From the NCBI RefSeq assembly GCF_029504655.1, contig NZ_JAQFIL010000001.1, positions 3,601,001-3,665,000 of the forward strand: 64,000 bases of DNA, written 5' to 3'. Below, piece by piece: positions 1 through 9,991 of this stretch. This stretch comes from Catalinimonas alkaloidigena (GTDB lineage: Bacteria > Bacteroidota > Bacteroidia > Cytophagales > Cyclobacteriaceae). Made by a program: the position numbers and the translations under genes. Within the stretch, counting starts at the first letter, position 1. Each line of letters opens with the position of its first letter. The notes under the pieces are model-generated. The model ran no database searches. It saw only the letters and a program-made list of their open reading frames with translations, and was not told the DNA's origin.

Positions 1-337
1 TAATATTTCTTAAAGCTTTGTACTGATAAGGTTTGATAGCACGGATGCGAGAGGGTTTAGAGCGGTACTTCCAGAGATTAATAAATAAATCATGAATGCT
101 GTCTTTTACTAGATCATGCTGATTGCATAGCTTCATCCCGTAATTATACAAGCTGCGAAAAGAAATCTAATACAATAAATCGAAAGCTGAATCATCACCT
201 TTTATAAAGGACTCCCACAACTCTTGCTCAGAGCGTTTATGGGTTAGATGTGTAATTGATTTTCCAATAGCACTATCATGCTTATCCTTTGGCAGTCGGT
301 TAAGCTCGGAGACGATGGACAAATGGCTCTCAGGCAT
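1..337 (-). pseudogene. ECF-type RNA polymerase sigma factor, broken, runs off the window edge
   Basis: Reading the minus strand from an ATG at 337 gives a frame whose residues match region 2 of Bacteroidota ECF sigma factors: an LWESFIKGDDSAF stretch, then SLYNYGMKLC, then DLFINLWKYRSKPSRI. An in-frame TAG at 167-169 falls just after the LLY that normally leads into the conserved helix, so the gene cannot make a full product. The reading frame is otherwise intact on both sides of that stop. The rest, including the region 4 DNA-binding part, would lie beyond position 1. In this phylum such factors often pair with an anti-sigma FecR and a SusC-type receptor; no such partner is visible here. 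The family call is firm; whether the TAG is real or a sequencing error cannot be judged. Confidence 0.6.
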
Positions 338-1521
338 GGTAGATCGTAATTCAAGTGTTTATAATTACACTCTTTTTTACATTATCGCAAGTAAACCACT
401 ATTTTACAAAAAATTTATTAGTCTTATTATCTACAATATATATGCTGACTCATTGAGTGCACCTCTATCAATATCTTCAACAATAATGTCTTTCAGCAAG
501 TGACCACCTTCTTTCTGGGGCTTATCACGTATTCATAATTTATCTCTTCAAAATCCACGCTATACACTATCTCTTATCTCCTACATGGGTGTAGTCAAAG
601 AAGTCTATTTATTGAGCCTGAAAAGTGCAATAATCGCTTATATTTAAATAGTATAGCAGTGTATTGTATACCCATTATAGTTGAGTTTCCCATGAAGATA
701 GTTTAACAGTAGATTTACAAAACAATGCCTTGATAAAGCTAATCTGAATAAAAAGTTAGTGAAAGGCTCGAGAGTTTGCTACTTCTAGCGCTGTAATTAA
801 ATTACCAATAGTTTTATCTGAAGGAAATAAGCAAGATGAGAACTTAAAGCATACTAAATTATCATAAGCAATACGGTGACCCATTTAAGTGTATTAATCC
901 TATCAAATATGCCTAAATGAAATAACTTGGTATGTGCTAAGAAAAACAGTAGAAACCAGCTATATTTTAGTATGCTTAGCCATAGGAATAAATTTATTGC
1001 TTAGTTTTTCTGGTAGATAGCAGCTTTATGAACAACAACTTTTTTTTTAATTTTCTATGATCTTCTTTCTCCAGCCATCACATGTTCTACTGAGTAGATG
1101 AAAGCGTCTTTTTATGATGAAAAAAACAAATCAAAAATACATGCAAATAAGTGCAGATAATAAATTTTAAGGAAGGATTATGCCAGGAATTGTTATATTT
1201 TTGATTGCTTATATTATTCATACGTTTATTTTTCAGGATTAAAATTGCTCAACGAGGCAAGCACGTGCTGAATTCACCACAAGGTATTGTAACTTTTAAA
1301 ATATCCTGTGATCTGCTTCTCTCTATTTACTCCTGAATAGCTAATAATTTACTTTATCTTTCTCTTGATTTGAACAATCTTTATAAACAATGTGTACTAG
1401 TAAAGTGTAATTATATTATACAAAGCTACTAAGAATTCTTGTCCTGCCTGATGGCGATTCAGACCCTTCATGTATGGCCTATCTTACTAAACCGCGCTTA
1501 TAAAAAATTTTACATTTATCT
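338..1521. other. Gene-poor AT-rich stretch
   Basis: No reading frame here looks like a real gene in either strand. The only item noted is a 20-codon frame at 1180-1242 (+) that would encode a very hydrophobic peptide and has AAGGAAGG a few bases ahead of its ATG. Bacteroidota seldom rely on Shine-Dalgarno signals and nothing else supports it, so it is not called as a gene. Confidence 0.5.
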
Positions 1522-2637
1522 ATGACTTATCAAACTCGTTTTGTTGATACCAACCGCTCAGCATTCTTCCCTACCTTACGCAAGCGTGTAAATCAACATT
1601 TTAAAGCAAAAGGTATATCGCCCTACGGCAATCGTAAAATGGCAGTAAAAACCATTGCCCTGTCTGTTATGTATCTGGGATCCTATGCTGCCATCCTTAC
1701 CTTAGCAGTAAATCCCTGGTGGCTGCTACCCTTTGCTATTCTGATGGGAATAGGTAAAGCCGGTATTGGAATGTCTGTCATGCATGATGCATTGCATGGT
1801 TCATATTCTCGCAATGCTACTGTCAATCGTTGGGTAGGTTATCTTACTTATTTTATCGGAGCGAATCCCATTGTCTGGAAGATACAGCACAACGTGCTGC
1901 ATCACACCTATACAAACATTCATGGTTTGGATGATGATATACGAAATAAGTTAATCATCCGCTTGAGCAAGCATGCTCCACTTCAGTGGATTCACCGGTA
2001 TCAGCATATATACGTATTCTTCCTCTACGGCTTCAACACATTGTTTTTTATCATCAGTGATTTGGTTAAACTAATTGGCTATAACCGTAGCGGGATGGTT
2101 AAGCGTCAGAAAACCCAGATGAGCCTTGAGTTGACTAAACTTATTGTAACTAAAACATTGTACGTATTTTTCACTGTGGTACTACCCATGCTGGTTACCT
2201 CCTTATTTTGGTGGCAAGTGCTTATTGGCGTAGTGGCCATGCACCTTACGGCGGGATATATTCTTACTATGATCTTTCAGATGGCTCATATAGTAGAAGA
2301 GGTAGAACAACCCTTGACAAATGATGAAGGTAATATTGAGAATGCATGGGCTGTCCATCAACTAGAAACGACAGCTAATTTTGCCCGAAAGAATCGTCTA
2401 CTCAACTGGTATGTAGGGGGACTCAATTTTCAAATAGAGCATCATCTGTTCCCGAACATCTGTCATATTCATTACGAGCAGATTTCGCCTATTGTAGAGC
2501 AGACAGCCAAGGAATTTAACTTACCTTACCATGAAAAGCACACTTTCGGTGAGGCGCTAAGCTCTCATATCAGAATGATGCGAAACCTGGGAGAAATGAC
2601 ATCCACTTTACACACTACAAAACCTACACTAACATAA
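1522..2637 (+). CDS. Membrane fatty acid desaturase (acyl-lipid/acyl-CoA type)
   Basis: This 371-residue integral membrane di-iron enzyme should introduce a double bond into acyl chains of membrane lipids. All three histidine boxes of the family are present: HDALH at 88-92, HNVLHH at 123-128 and QIEHH at 304-308. Hydrophobic segments lie around 42-80 and 213-255, which places the histidines on the cytoplasmic face as in known front-end and delta-type desaturases. The QxxHH form of the third box is the variant seen in front-end and linoleoyl-type desaturases, but the regiospecificity cannot be read from sequence. There is no fused cytochrome b5 domain, so an external electron donor is needed. 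The gene is monocistronic and converges with the transpeptidase gene downstream. Confidence 0.9.
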   Translation: MTYQTRFVDTNRSAFFPTLRKRVNQHFKAKGISPYGNRKMAVKTIALSVMYLGSYAAILTLAVNPWWLLPFAILMGIGKAGIGMSVMHDALHGSYSRNATVNRWVGYLTYFIGANPIVWKIQHNVLHHTYTNIHGLDDDIRNKLIIRLSKHAPLQWIHRYQHIYVFFLYGFNTLFFIISDLVKLIGYNRSGMVKRQKTQMSLELTKLIVTKTLYVFFTVVLPMLVTSLFWWQVLIGVVAMHLTAGYILTMIFQMAHIVEEVEQPLTNDEGNIENAWAVHQLETTANFARKNRLLNWYVGGLNFQIEHHLFPNICHIHYEQISPIVEQTAKEFNLPYHEKHTFGEALSSHIRMMRNLGEMTSTLHTTKPTLT

Positions 2638-2709
2638 GGTGAAGTTATTGCACTTCAGTTTTTATGTTTTTTGTTAGGTATATTATGTTTATCACTCCTC
2701 TTAATTTAT

Positions 2710-2749
2710 GGTTACTTTTGATTGCTCGAGCCAACAACCAAAAGTAACC
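2710..2749. terminator. Inverted repeat between convergent genes, possible bidirectional terminator
   Basis: A perfect 11-bp inverted repeat (GGTTACTTTTG at 2710-2720 and its complement at 2739-2749) with an 18-nt loop lies between the 3' ends of the desaturase and the transpeptidase. There is no T-run after either arm, so termination is inferred from position only. Confidence 0.4.
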
Positions 2750-2931
2750 TTCAAAAGTTAGAGAGCTTAAAGTAACAGCAACAGACAAGTTATGCTCAAC
2801 AGTGAGAGCTGTCACTGTTTTCAGCGCTCATTTGTAGTAATACAACCTGCTCCAAGCCGGGAATAAAACTCTCCGGAGGTGCTCTCTCAATTTTAACAGA
2901 TGCCCTGTATTGAATTGATTATTTATGAATG

Positions 2932-4638
2932 CTAGTAACCAGCCGCGTGCCCATCCTTTCTGCTTTCAGATGCTCCGATGTATATTTTGTTTACTTTGTC
3001 ATACATGATAGCCTGATATCCACCATACCCCCTGACACTGTGTCCAACCCGGTGTCCTTTTTTTGACAATTCAAGAATAGTTTTATAATCAAACCCACCT
3101 TCCAGGGTGACATATCCCCCATCATCCATAAGGCTTCCCTCGGGACTGGAGGAGCCTGAATGCTTAGCCCGTGGTGCATCGCCAGCTTCCTGTAAATTCA
3201 TTCCAAAATCAATCATATTTATTAATATTTGTACATGACCCTGTGGTTGAAAAGCGCCACCCATCACGCCAAAGCTCATGAATGGTTCACCATCTTTAGT
3301 AACAAAACCTGGAATAATGGTATGAAAAGGTCTTTTATGAGGAGCGTAAGTATTATAATGTCCCTCTTCAAGATTAAATGAAGTTCCTCTGTTTTGAAGG
3401 CTAAAGCCAAGCCCATCAGGAACAATGCCTCCTCCCATTCCAGAATAATTACTCTGTATCAGAGAGACCATATTACCTTCCTTGTCAGCTACACTGAGGT
3501 AAATCGTATTACTACCTTCCTGCATCAAACCAGGCTTATATTCCCGGCTTGCGCTAGCACCATCAATTAAGCTTCTTCTTGACTCGGCATACTCCTTGGA
3601 AATTAGTTCCTCTAAGGGAATGCTGTTGAAATCAGGATCTGCATAGTAGGTAGCCCTGTCTTCATAGGCCAGTTTTTTTGCCTCAATCAAATGATGAAGG
3701 TACTCACTGCTTCCAAACCCCATTGCTTGTAAGTCATAGCCTTCCAGTATATTTAACATCTGTAGCACAGCTGTACCCTGACCATTAGGTGGGAGTTCCC
3801 ATACGTCATATCCACGGTAATTGGCAGAAATGGGCTCTACCCAATCAGAATAATGATCTGCCAGATCTTTTTCAGAAATAAACCCACCTTCTCTTTGTAC
3901 AGTAGCAGCAATAGTCTTGGCTAGATCACCTTTGTAAAATTCATCCCGTCCTTTATTGGCAATTATTGAAAGGGTTGAAGCTAGGTCGGGGTTCTTAAAA
4001 ACTTCTCCTTTCTTTGGAGCACGGCCATTGGGCATAAACGTTTTTTTGAACCCATCATACCTTTGAAGTGACCGAGCATATCCCTCCCAAAGAAAAGCGA
4101 TTACCTCAGTTACAGGGTAACCCTCTTCAGCATAAGTGATAGCAGGCTGAAGTAATTCTTTCATGGGCATACTTCCAAACCTGGAATTCAACTCATACCA
4201 ACCATCTACACAACCTGGAACTGATACAGCCAATGCCCCACTTCCCGGTATTCTTTCAATATCATAATTGCTAAAGTATTCAAGCGTTAACTCATAGGGA
4301 GACCTACCACTGCCATTCAACCCATATAGTTTTTGAGTCTTTTGATCCCATACAATAGCAAAAATATCTCCCCCAATCCCACTGCCTGTGGGTTCTACCA
4401 CGCCTAAAACAGCATTAGCAGCAATTGCAGCATCTACTGCATTCCCACCATTTTTTAGAATATCCAAGGCTACCGTAGTGGCTAAAGGTTGACTGGTTGC
4501 TGCCATTCCATTACGTGCCATTACTTCAGAGCGTGTTGCAAAAGGTGCACCCGTATACCTGGATTGGCATTTTCCTATATACGGATTAAGCGTCAATATG
4601 AAAATAACTAAGCAAAAACGTAATTTATAGTATTGCAT
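2932..4638 (-). CDS. Gamma-glutamyltranspeptidase family protein, exported
   Basis: The protein (568 residues) belongs to the Ntn-hydrolase gamma-glutamyltransferase family, which matures by self-cleavage and transfers or hydrolyses gamma-glutamyl groups such as that of glutathione. It starts with a signal peptide (hydrophobic core at about 6-20), so it should act in the periplasm. The N-terminal half carries the conserved ARNGMAATSQPLAT and NAVDAAIAANAVLGVVEP blocks. The likely nucleophile is Thr378 in SNTIYLSVAD, the first residue of the small subunit. The GGMGGG-type glycine loop follows at about 400-404. The motif is closer to the YwrD-like branch than to E. coli Ggt, which has TTH at this point. 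The gene lies 90 bp after susD on the same strand, so a role in processing peptides or conjugates brought in by the pair is possible. Confidence 0.88.
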   Translation of the reverse strand: MQYYKLRFCLVIFILTLNPYIGKCQSRYTGAPFATRSEVMARNGMAATSQPLATTVALDILKNGGNAVDAAIAANAVLGVVEPTGSGIGGDIFAIVWDQKTQKLYGLNGSGRSPYELTLEYFSNYDIERIPGSGALAVSVPGCVDGWYELNSRFGSMPMKELLQPAITYAEEGYPVTEVIAFLWEGYARSLQRYDGFKKTFMPNGRAPKKGEVFKNPDLASTLSIIANKGRDEFYKGDLAKTIAATVQREGGFISEKDLADHYSDWVEPISANYRGYDVWELPPNGQGTAVLQMLNILEGYDLQAMGFGSSEYLHHLIEAKKLAYEDRATYYADPDFNSIPLEELISKEYAESRRSLIDGASASREYKPGLMQEGSNTIYLSVADKEGNMVSLIQSNYSGMGGGIVPDGLGFSLQNRGTSFNLEEGHYNTYAPHKRPFHTIIPGFVTKDGEPFMSFGVMGGAFQPQGHVQILINMIDFGMNLQEAGDAPRAKHSGSSSPEGSLMDDGGYVTLEGGFDYKTILELSKKGHRVGHSVRGYGGYQAIMYDKVNKIYIGASESRKDGHAAGY

Positions 4639-4670
4639 AAAGCTTAAATAAGATAGTTGATAATGAAGGG

Positions 4671-4697
4671 TAGTGGCTCCTGTTTATTGAGCCACTA
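4671..4697 (-). promoter_or_regulatory. Hairpin between susD and the transpeptidase gene
   Basis: A perfect 9-bp inverted repeat (TAGTGGCTC at 4671-4679, complement at 4689-4697) with a 9-nt loop sits in the 90-bp gap between the two genes. No T-run follows it in the direction of transcription. It could be a partial terminator, an RNA-processing site or an mRNA-stabilising element that lowers expression of the third gene relative to susCD. Confidence 0.4.
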
Positions 4698-4728
4698 AAA
4701 GTGTTAATGTTCAAAAAGTATATGAGCA

Positions 4729-6207
4729 CTATTGCTCATCCCACCATACATGGGTATTGATATCATCTCTTCCCTGCCTTTGCACTGCTTGCGTATAATT
4801 TTCATTGTTAGTTACCTGTTGATCAGTGGGGTAGCGGAAACGAACGGGTATTAAATCATCATTATTATTCACCAGAGATGGTTCTAAGGTTGGGTAACCG
4901 GTTCTTTTCCACTCGTACCACCCTTGTAAATCGGTAAAAAACAAGGCAATCCATTTTTGCTGCCCAATAAGTTCATCGGCTTGCGCTTCGTTATAAGCAA
5001 CTCCTCCAGTTTGAAGATATGCTTCAATATCAAATACATTTTCTACATCAAAGCTTTGGTAATAGTCAAAAGAAGCACGAATACCTTCATTATAGTAAGC
5101 TTCTGCATCTCCACTTATCCACCACTTATGTGCAGCCTCAGCTAAATTAAAATTCAGTTCAGCAAAGGTCAAAATCAGTCCGTCAGCCGGTGCGGCTACC
5201 TGTTGGTCTATATAATATATAGTGCCAAACTGTGAGACTTTACTATCTATATCACTGCCCAGGTTCTCATCTGTCTCACCATTTCGCACTCCCTGCCATT
5301 CTAATTCCCCTGTACCAGCTTCAAACGCTTGTTGAGACTCTACGGTAGGTTGTGCCATCACTTTTAAGCGTGGGTCTTGCAAATCAATAAGTACATCAGC
5401 TAAGGTTTTACTCAATCTGCGATCTAAGAAATGACCTGAGCGGTAGGCAGCTAAAGGGAAATAATTGGGTGAAGTTATATACTCTAAAGCAGCCTGATCT
5501 TCATTGGATGACATTAAAGGATATTGCTCAGGAGCACTTAGCATGCTTTGTAGTTCCGTCGAAGGATCAACACGATTAGATTGTCTAATCAAAAGCCTCA
5601 CTCTTAATGCATTCCCAAATTTTTTCCATTTCATGATATCACCCCCGTAGAGGATATCATTAGAAATTGGGCTTCCATTCGTAGCAAGTAAAGTATTAGC
5701 TTCTTCCAGATCATTGATCATTCCCTGATATATTGCTTCCTGGGTGCTGTAAGCGGGAAAATAAATCCTACCGCTTTTACCCTGTAAGGCTTCGGCAAAG
5801 GGTAAATCCCCATAGGCATCGGTAAGTCTGGAGAAAATCAAGGTTTTCCAGATTAAAGCGATTCCCATGTAATTTTCATGGCCTCTTTCTTCAGCAATTT
5901 CATATAGATTATTAACATCTCTCAAAGTATTAAATCCATCGTTCCAGGTTCCAAAAGAATTCCAAATGTAACGGTCTACATTGGGTTCTCTGATTTCAGT
6001 AGCATACTGTGCGGCTACGTTGCCAATACTGAAAGCATCATTAACCATATTGTTGACAGTACTTCTGATGATGTTTACCATCAGAAGGTCAGGCCCCACA
6101 TCTTCAGGATTATTAGGATTCACTGCCAATTCTTTAAAGTCCTTTTCGCAGGATAAGAGAGTTAGAGAGAAAAAGGCAGTAAGAAAAACTATATATAGCT
6201 TATTCAT
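4729..6207 (-). CDS. SusD/RagB-family substrate-binding outer-membrane lipoprotein
   Basis: This protein of 492 residues has a lipoprotein signal peptide ending in LLSC, with Cys20 as the lipidated residue. The mature start (EKDFKELAVNPNNP) and later WKTLIFSRLTDAYGDLPFAEA and FAELNFNLAEAA stretches are typical of the SusD-like lid that sits on a SusC barrel. It begins 11 bp after the upstream susC stop, so the two are co-transcribed and should form one complex. The protein looks complete. The ligand cannot be read from sequence; there are no glycoside hydrolases near it, and the next gene is a transpeptidase, which favours a peptide- or amino-acid-derived ligand over a glycan. That last point is inference. 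Confidence 0.9.
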   Translation of the reverse strand: MNKLYIVFLTAFFSLTLLSCEKDFKELAVNPNNPEDVGPDLLMVNIIRSTVNNMVNDAFSIGNVAAQYATEIREPNVDRYIWNSFGTWNDGFNTLRDVNNLYEIAEERGHENYMGIALIWKTLIFSRLTDAYGDLPFAEALQGKSGRIYFPAYSTQEAIYQGMINDLEEANTLLATNGSPISNDILYGGDIMKWKKFGNALRVRLLIRQSNRVDPSTELQSMLSAPEQYPLMSSNEDQAALEYITSPNYFPLAAYRSGHFLDRRLSKTLADVLIDLQDPRLKVMAQPTVESQQAFEAGTGELEWQGVRNGETDENLGSDIDSKVSQFGTIYYIDQQVAAPADGLILTFAELNFNLAEAAHKWWISGDAEAYYNEGIRASFDYYQSFDVENVFDIEAYLQTGGVAYNEAQADELIGQQKWIALFFTDLQGWYEWKRTGYPTLEPSLVNNNDDLIPVRFRYPTDQQVTNNENYTQAVQRQGRDDINTHVWWDEQ

Positions 6208-6218
6208 TTTATAGCGAT

Positions 6219-9200
6219 TTAGAGTGAAAAACTAAGGTTAAAACCATAACTTCTTACTGAAGGAAGAGACATGGATTCTACCCCTGGTAAAATAGTGCCA
6301 TCATGTAAAGAGCTTGTATCAGGGTCAATATGAGGCACATTGGACCATAGAAATAGATTTCTTCCTACCAGGGAAAGATTGATGTTTCTAAAGGGAGTAT
6401 TGTTTACTAAAAAATCCGGTAGTGTATACCCTAGCTTCAGTTCCCTTAGCTTTACGTAGGAAGCATCAAATGTAGCTTGTTCCGGGTTAAAATATCCTGA
6501 TCCCCAGTAACGTTCGGCAGTTACATTTACATCATTGGGAACATAATTTCCTGCTTCATTCATCATCACCCCTTCACCAACATAGCCTTCCTCTCTACCG
6601 GGCAATGACTCAGCCAGTTGACCTGCTTCATTTCCTCGCACATAGAAGTAAGAATAAATATCCCCCCCTTGTCTGATATCAAACAAAGCTCCTAGGGAAA
6701 AGCCTTTGTAGGTAAAGGTATTATAAATACCGGCCATCCAATCAGGATTGTAATTACCCACTTTGATCAGTTCATCTGTTAACTGAGGGATTCCATTGAT
6801 GTGAATTATATTACCTTCCGTATCCCTTTGAAACCCTCTACCATACATATCTCCCATCTGCTCCCCTACCCGTGCCTGTACTGAAACATAGCGACTCGGC
6901 AGTTCATAAGTATCTATTCCTTCAGCAAGTTCTACTACTTCACTTCTATTTTTTGACCAATTAAGATTGATATCCCAGTTTAATCCTTCAGGATTTGAGA
7001 GTGGTGAAAGCGAAAGCATCACCTCCACTCCTTGATTTTTGATCTCTCCGGCATTAAGTGACCTTCTGGTATAGGCCGAGGTCAGATCTATAGGAATACT
7101 TAGTATCTGGTTTTTACTTCTGATATCATAATAGGTGAGATCCATACCGATGCGATTATTCATAAACCTCAGGTCAGTACCTATTTCAAAAGTGTTGATA
7201 GACTCAGGTACCAGATCAGCATTAGCAATCGTAGAAGATTCATACACCGTAGGACTTCCATCCCAGGGTGTACCATAAGTATATACATTGCGTAAACGAT
7301 AGGGATCGGTATCATTACCCACCTGTGCCCATCCTGCTCTGAGTTTGGCGAAGGATAAAACGCTGCTGGAGGGTATGTTCAGCATATCCGTCATGATAGC
7401 ACTTATGGATGCTGAAGGGTAGAAATATGAGTTATTATCTTCAGGTAAGGTGCTGGACCAGTCATTCCTGGCAGTGAGGTCCAAGAAAAGCATCTCTTTA
7501 TATCCAAACTGCCCAAATGCATACAAGCTGTTGATTCTGTATTCTGAATCATATTGAATATTTTCCAGAGGCACTCTGGAATTACCCAGATTGTAAATTC
7601 CCGGGATATTCAGTTCGTTGGCTCTGGCACTTAACTCTTCCCTGACTTGCTTCATCTGATTACCCCCTAACGATATTTTCATAGAAAAATCAGGACTTGT
7701 AGTATTTTCATAAGTAAGTAGAAAGTCAGAGTTACTTTCCTTAAAGTTATTGTTGTCCTGTCTGTACATACCAAACCTATATGCATTACTTCCCGGCGTT
7801 CTGCGGCTGTCTCTTCTCTCGACCAAAAGATCTAATCCTGAACGTAGCATCAAACTAAGTTGGTCTGTGATCTGGTAATTCAGCATGATATTACCCATGA
7901 GTCTTTCCCGGTCTAAGCTGTTTAGGTTCTCATATACTGTGTAATATGGATTATCGTTAAAGCGGTAGTTATAGGTAAAGGGCTGAACGCCTTCCAGTCC
8001 TTTTACCCAGTAATCCCTCATTTTGTCTGTTCTCACTTGTCTTCCTTCCCATATCCAGGTATACACAATACTTTCATTGCCATAGCTTATCACGGGGCGA
8101 TTATCGCTTACGGTATTGATGTAGTTGGCCGTTACATTTGCTGTAATTCTGTCTGAAAGATTATATCCAACATTTAGCGATACATTGTTTCTGGTTTGGT
8201 CAGTGTTGGGTACGATGCCGATTTGATCAAGATTAGAATAAGAAAATCTAAAATTCCCCTGATCGCTACTACCAGCTATGGAGATGTTGTTATTGAGTGT
8301 CCTGCCTGTCTCAAAGAATTCTTTATAGTTATCCGGATAAGGCACCCAATCTACCATTTCACCTTCAGCGGGTGGCCATTCAGTGTTCACGGGCACTGCC
8401 ATTTGCCTGCCGTCAAGAGGAGGCCCCCAGCTTCTACCACCATCCCCAATATTATAAACCCCTCCTCTGCCTTGACCATATTCATTCTGAAAATCAGGCA
8501 TTTTGAGTGGGGTTTCAAACGTAATATTGGAATTGACCGATACGCCTATTCCCTGAGCCCCTTTACCTGATTTAGTAGTAATCAGGATAACTCCGTTGGC
8601 AGCTCTTGAACCATACAGAGCAGCAGCATTAGGACCTTTCAAAACTGAAATACTGGCAATGTCATCAGGATTAATGGCAGCTGCGGCATTTCCAAAATCA
8701 ATCTCCTGACCACTTTGTGATGAACCCTTAATACCATTGGTAATGGGCACTCCATCTACAACAAATAAAGGTTGATTGTCACCTGTGAGAGAGGTTTCTC
8801 CTCTGATGACTATTCTAGAAGAACCTCCGATTGAGCTACTTCCATTGGTGACATTCACTCCGGCAATCCTTCCTGCAAGTGAACTTACAAGGTTTGTTTC
8901 CCTGGCTTGTACCAGTTTCTCTCCCTTCACCTCCTGAACTGCATACCCAAGTGCCTTAGTTTCTCTTTTCACTCCAAGAGCGGTTACCACGACTTCTCCT
9001 AGTTGGGTAGCATCCTGGTTTAGACTAATATTGATATTAGTCTGATTAGCTATTTCTTTTTCCACTCTTCTATAACCAACAAATGAAAAGAGCAGGGCTT
9101 GAGCATCCTCACTCACACTCAATTGATAGTTCCCTTCTATATCGGTTATGGTTCCCTGGTTTGTGTCTTTTACCAGCACATTTACCCCAGGAAGGGGCTG

Positions 9201-9344
9201 CTGGTTAGTATCGGTTACTCTGCCTTTTATTACCCTGTTCTGAGCCATCAAGTTAATTTGGAAAAAGGTCAGAAATAGAAGGGCTAGCATACGGAGCGTT
9301 TTTATGCACACCGTACTTCTTTTGCATTGTAAATGCTTACTCAT
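6219..9344 (-). CDS. SusC/RagA-family TonB-dependent outer-membrane transporter
   Basis: At 1041 residues this is a full-length SusC-type receptor. A signal peptide runs to about residue 35 (ends LMAQ). A carboxypeptidase-regulatory-like beta domain follows (about 36-120; VIKGRVTDTNQQPLPGVNVLV). The plug domain (about 125-265) contains the family signature ALYGSRAANGVILITTK, and the rest is a 22-strand barrel that ends in aromatic FNLSFSL. It imports a bulky ligand captured by the SusD partner, driven by TonB. A candidate -7 element and a 12-bp palindrome lie 140-165 bp upstream. The start at 9344 gives a rather long N-region before the hydrophobic core; an internal Met at residue 19 (9290) is a possible alternative. 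Confidence 0.93.
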   Translation of the reverse strand: MSKHLQCKRSTVCIKTLRMLALLFLTFFQINLMAQNRVIKGRVTDTNQQPLPGVNVLVKDTNQGTITDIEGNYQLSVSEDAQALLFSFVGYRRVEKEIANQTNINISLNQDATQLGEVVVTALGVKRETKALGYAVQEVKGEKLVQARETNLVSSLAGRIAGVNVTNGSSSIGGSSRIVIRGETSLTGDNQPLFVVDGVPITNGIKGSSQSGQEIDFGNAAAAINPDDIASISVLKGPNAAALYGSRAANGVILITTKSGKGAQGIGVSVNSNITFETPLKMPDFQNEYGQGRGGVYNIGDGGRSWGPPLDGRQMAVPVNTEWPPAEGEMVDWVPYPDNYKEFFETGRTLNNNISIAGSSDQGNFRFSYSNLDQIGIVPNTDQTRNNVSLNVGYNLSDRITANVTANYINTVSDNRPVISYGNESIVYTWIWEGRQVRTDKMRDYWVKGLEGVQPFTYNYRFNDNPYYTVYENLNSLDRERLMGNIMLNYQITDQLSLMLRSGLDLLVERRDSRRTPGSNAYRFGMYRQDNNNFKESNSDFLLTYENTTSPDFSMKISLGGNQMKQVREELSARANELNIPGIYNLGNSRVPLENIQYDSEYRINSLYAFGQFGYKEMLFLDLTARNDWSSTLPEDNNSYFYPSASISAIMTDMLNIPSSSVLSFAKLRAGWAQVGNDTDPYRLRNVYTYGTPWDGSPTVYESSTIANADLVPESINTFEIGTDLRFMNNRIGMDLTYYDIRSKNQILSIPIDLTSAYTRRSLNAGEIKNQGVEVMLSLSPLSNPEGLNWDINLNWSKNRSEVVELAEGIDTYELPSRYVSVQARVGEQMGDMYGRGFQRDTEGNIIHINGIPQLTDELIKVGNYNPDWMAGIYNTFTYKGFSLGALFDIRQGGDIYSYFYVRGNEAGQLAESLPGREEGYVGEGVMMNEAGNYVPNDVNVTAERYWGSGYFNPEQATFDASYVKLRELKLGYTLPDFLVNNTPFRNINLSLVGRNLFLWSNVPHIDPDTSSLHDGTILPGVESMSLPSVRSYGFNLSFSL

Positions 9345-9485
9345 AGGTCTAAGGTTTATAAAAATGGATTCAATAATGCTGATAGATAACCCGTAAAAAT
9401 TGTGAATTAAGGCCGCTGAATTGGAATGGACGATTAGAAGGGATTTACCTGAAGGTATGCGGTCCTTATTTTCTATTAACTTCTG

Positions 9486-9493
9486 CGAAGGTA
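9486..9493 (-). promoter_or_regulatory. Candidate -7 element for the first susC operon
   Basis: On the minus strand this reads TACCTTCG, 7 of 8 matches to the Bacteroidota TAnnTTTG element. A TTG lies 23 nt further upstream, somewhat farther than the usual 19-21. It would give a leader of about 135 nt before the susC start. Confidence 0.4.
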
Positions 9494-9495
9494 AA

Positions 9496-9507
9496 AAACA
9501 TATGTTT
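9496..9507. promoter_or_regulatory. 12-bp palindrome, possible operator upstream of the first susC
   Basis: AAACATATGTTT is a perfect palindrome placed immediately upstream of the candidate -7 element, inside the spacer where a repressor would block polymerase. The same ACATATGT core occurs twice upstream of the second susC (27937 and 27958), beside a LacI-type regulator gene. A shared regulator is inferred. Confidence 0.4.
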
Positions 9508-9991
9508 ACTGAAATTCAACCACACTTTATGATTATGTTAAAAAGGGATTAATAAAAACAACAGTAGTTTAATATTAGTAAACATTTTCTTTTACTATGA
9601 AAGCAGAATAAGCGCTAAATCAAGTTATATCAATTAGTTCAGGTTTTTTTTAAGGTTAAATATTCTTAACCATTTGTTTTTGATATAGGGCGCTGATTGG
9701 AATATTATTTGTGGAAAAGTATAAAGGATGTGCAATCGTGTGGGTTACATATATTTCTGGCGCTCTTTTTTCAGGTATTGTGCAGAAAATCAACCTTTTT
9801 CTGCTTTTTCAAAAAGTGCTTATATGCGCTTCAAAACCAATATTTGTTTTTACCCCATTGTGCAATAACTCGGTTTGAAATCAAAGGACCATAAGCTGCT
9901 TATTAAGCATACTTTTCATACATTCCAGATCTATCCTTTGTAAATCGCCATTGCAAGTGAAATGAATAACTAAATCAGATACTACTACTCT
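9508..9991. other. Intergenic stretch between the susC operon and the mobile-element relics
   Basis: No gene was recognised. A short inverted repeat (GGTTAA at 9655-9660, complement at 9667-9672) is present. The stretch is AT-rich and ends where the resolvase relic starts. Confidence 0.4.

Noticed and set aside
1180..1242. A 20-codon hydrophobic frame with a strong Shine-Dalgarno-like lead
   Set aside because: Too short, no conserved neighbour or promoter match, and this phylum seldom uses such signals.
8196..8570. A 124-codon frame on the plus strand inside susC
   Set aside because: Opposite-strand shadow of the barrel-coding sequence.
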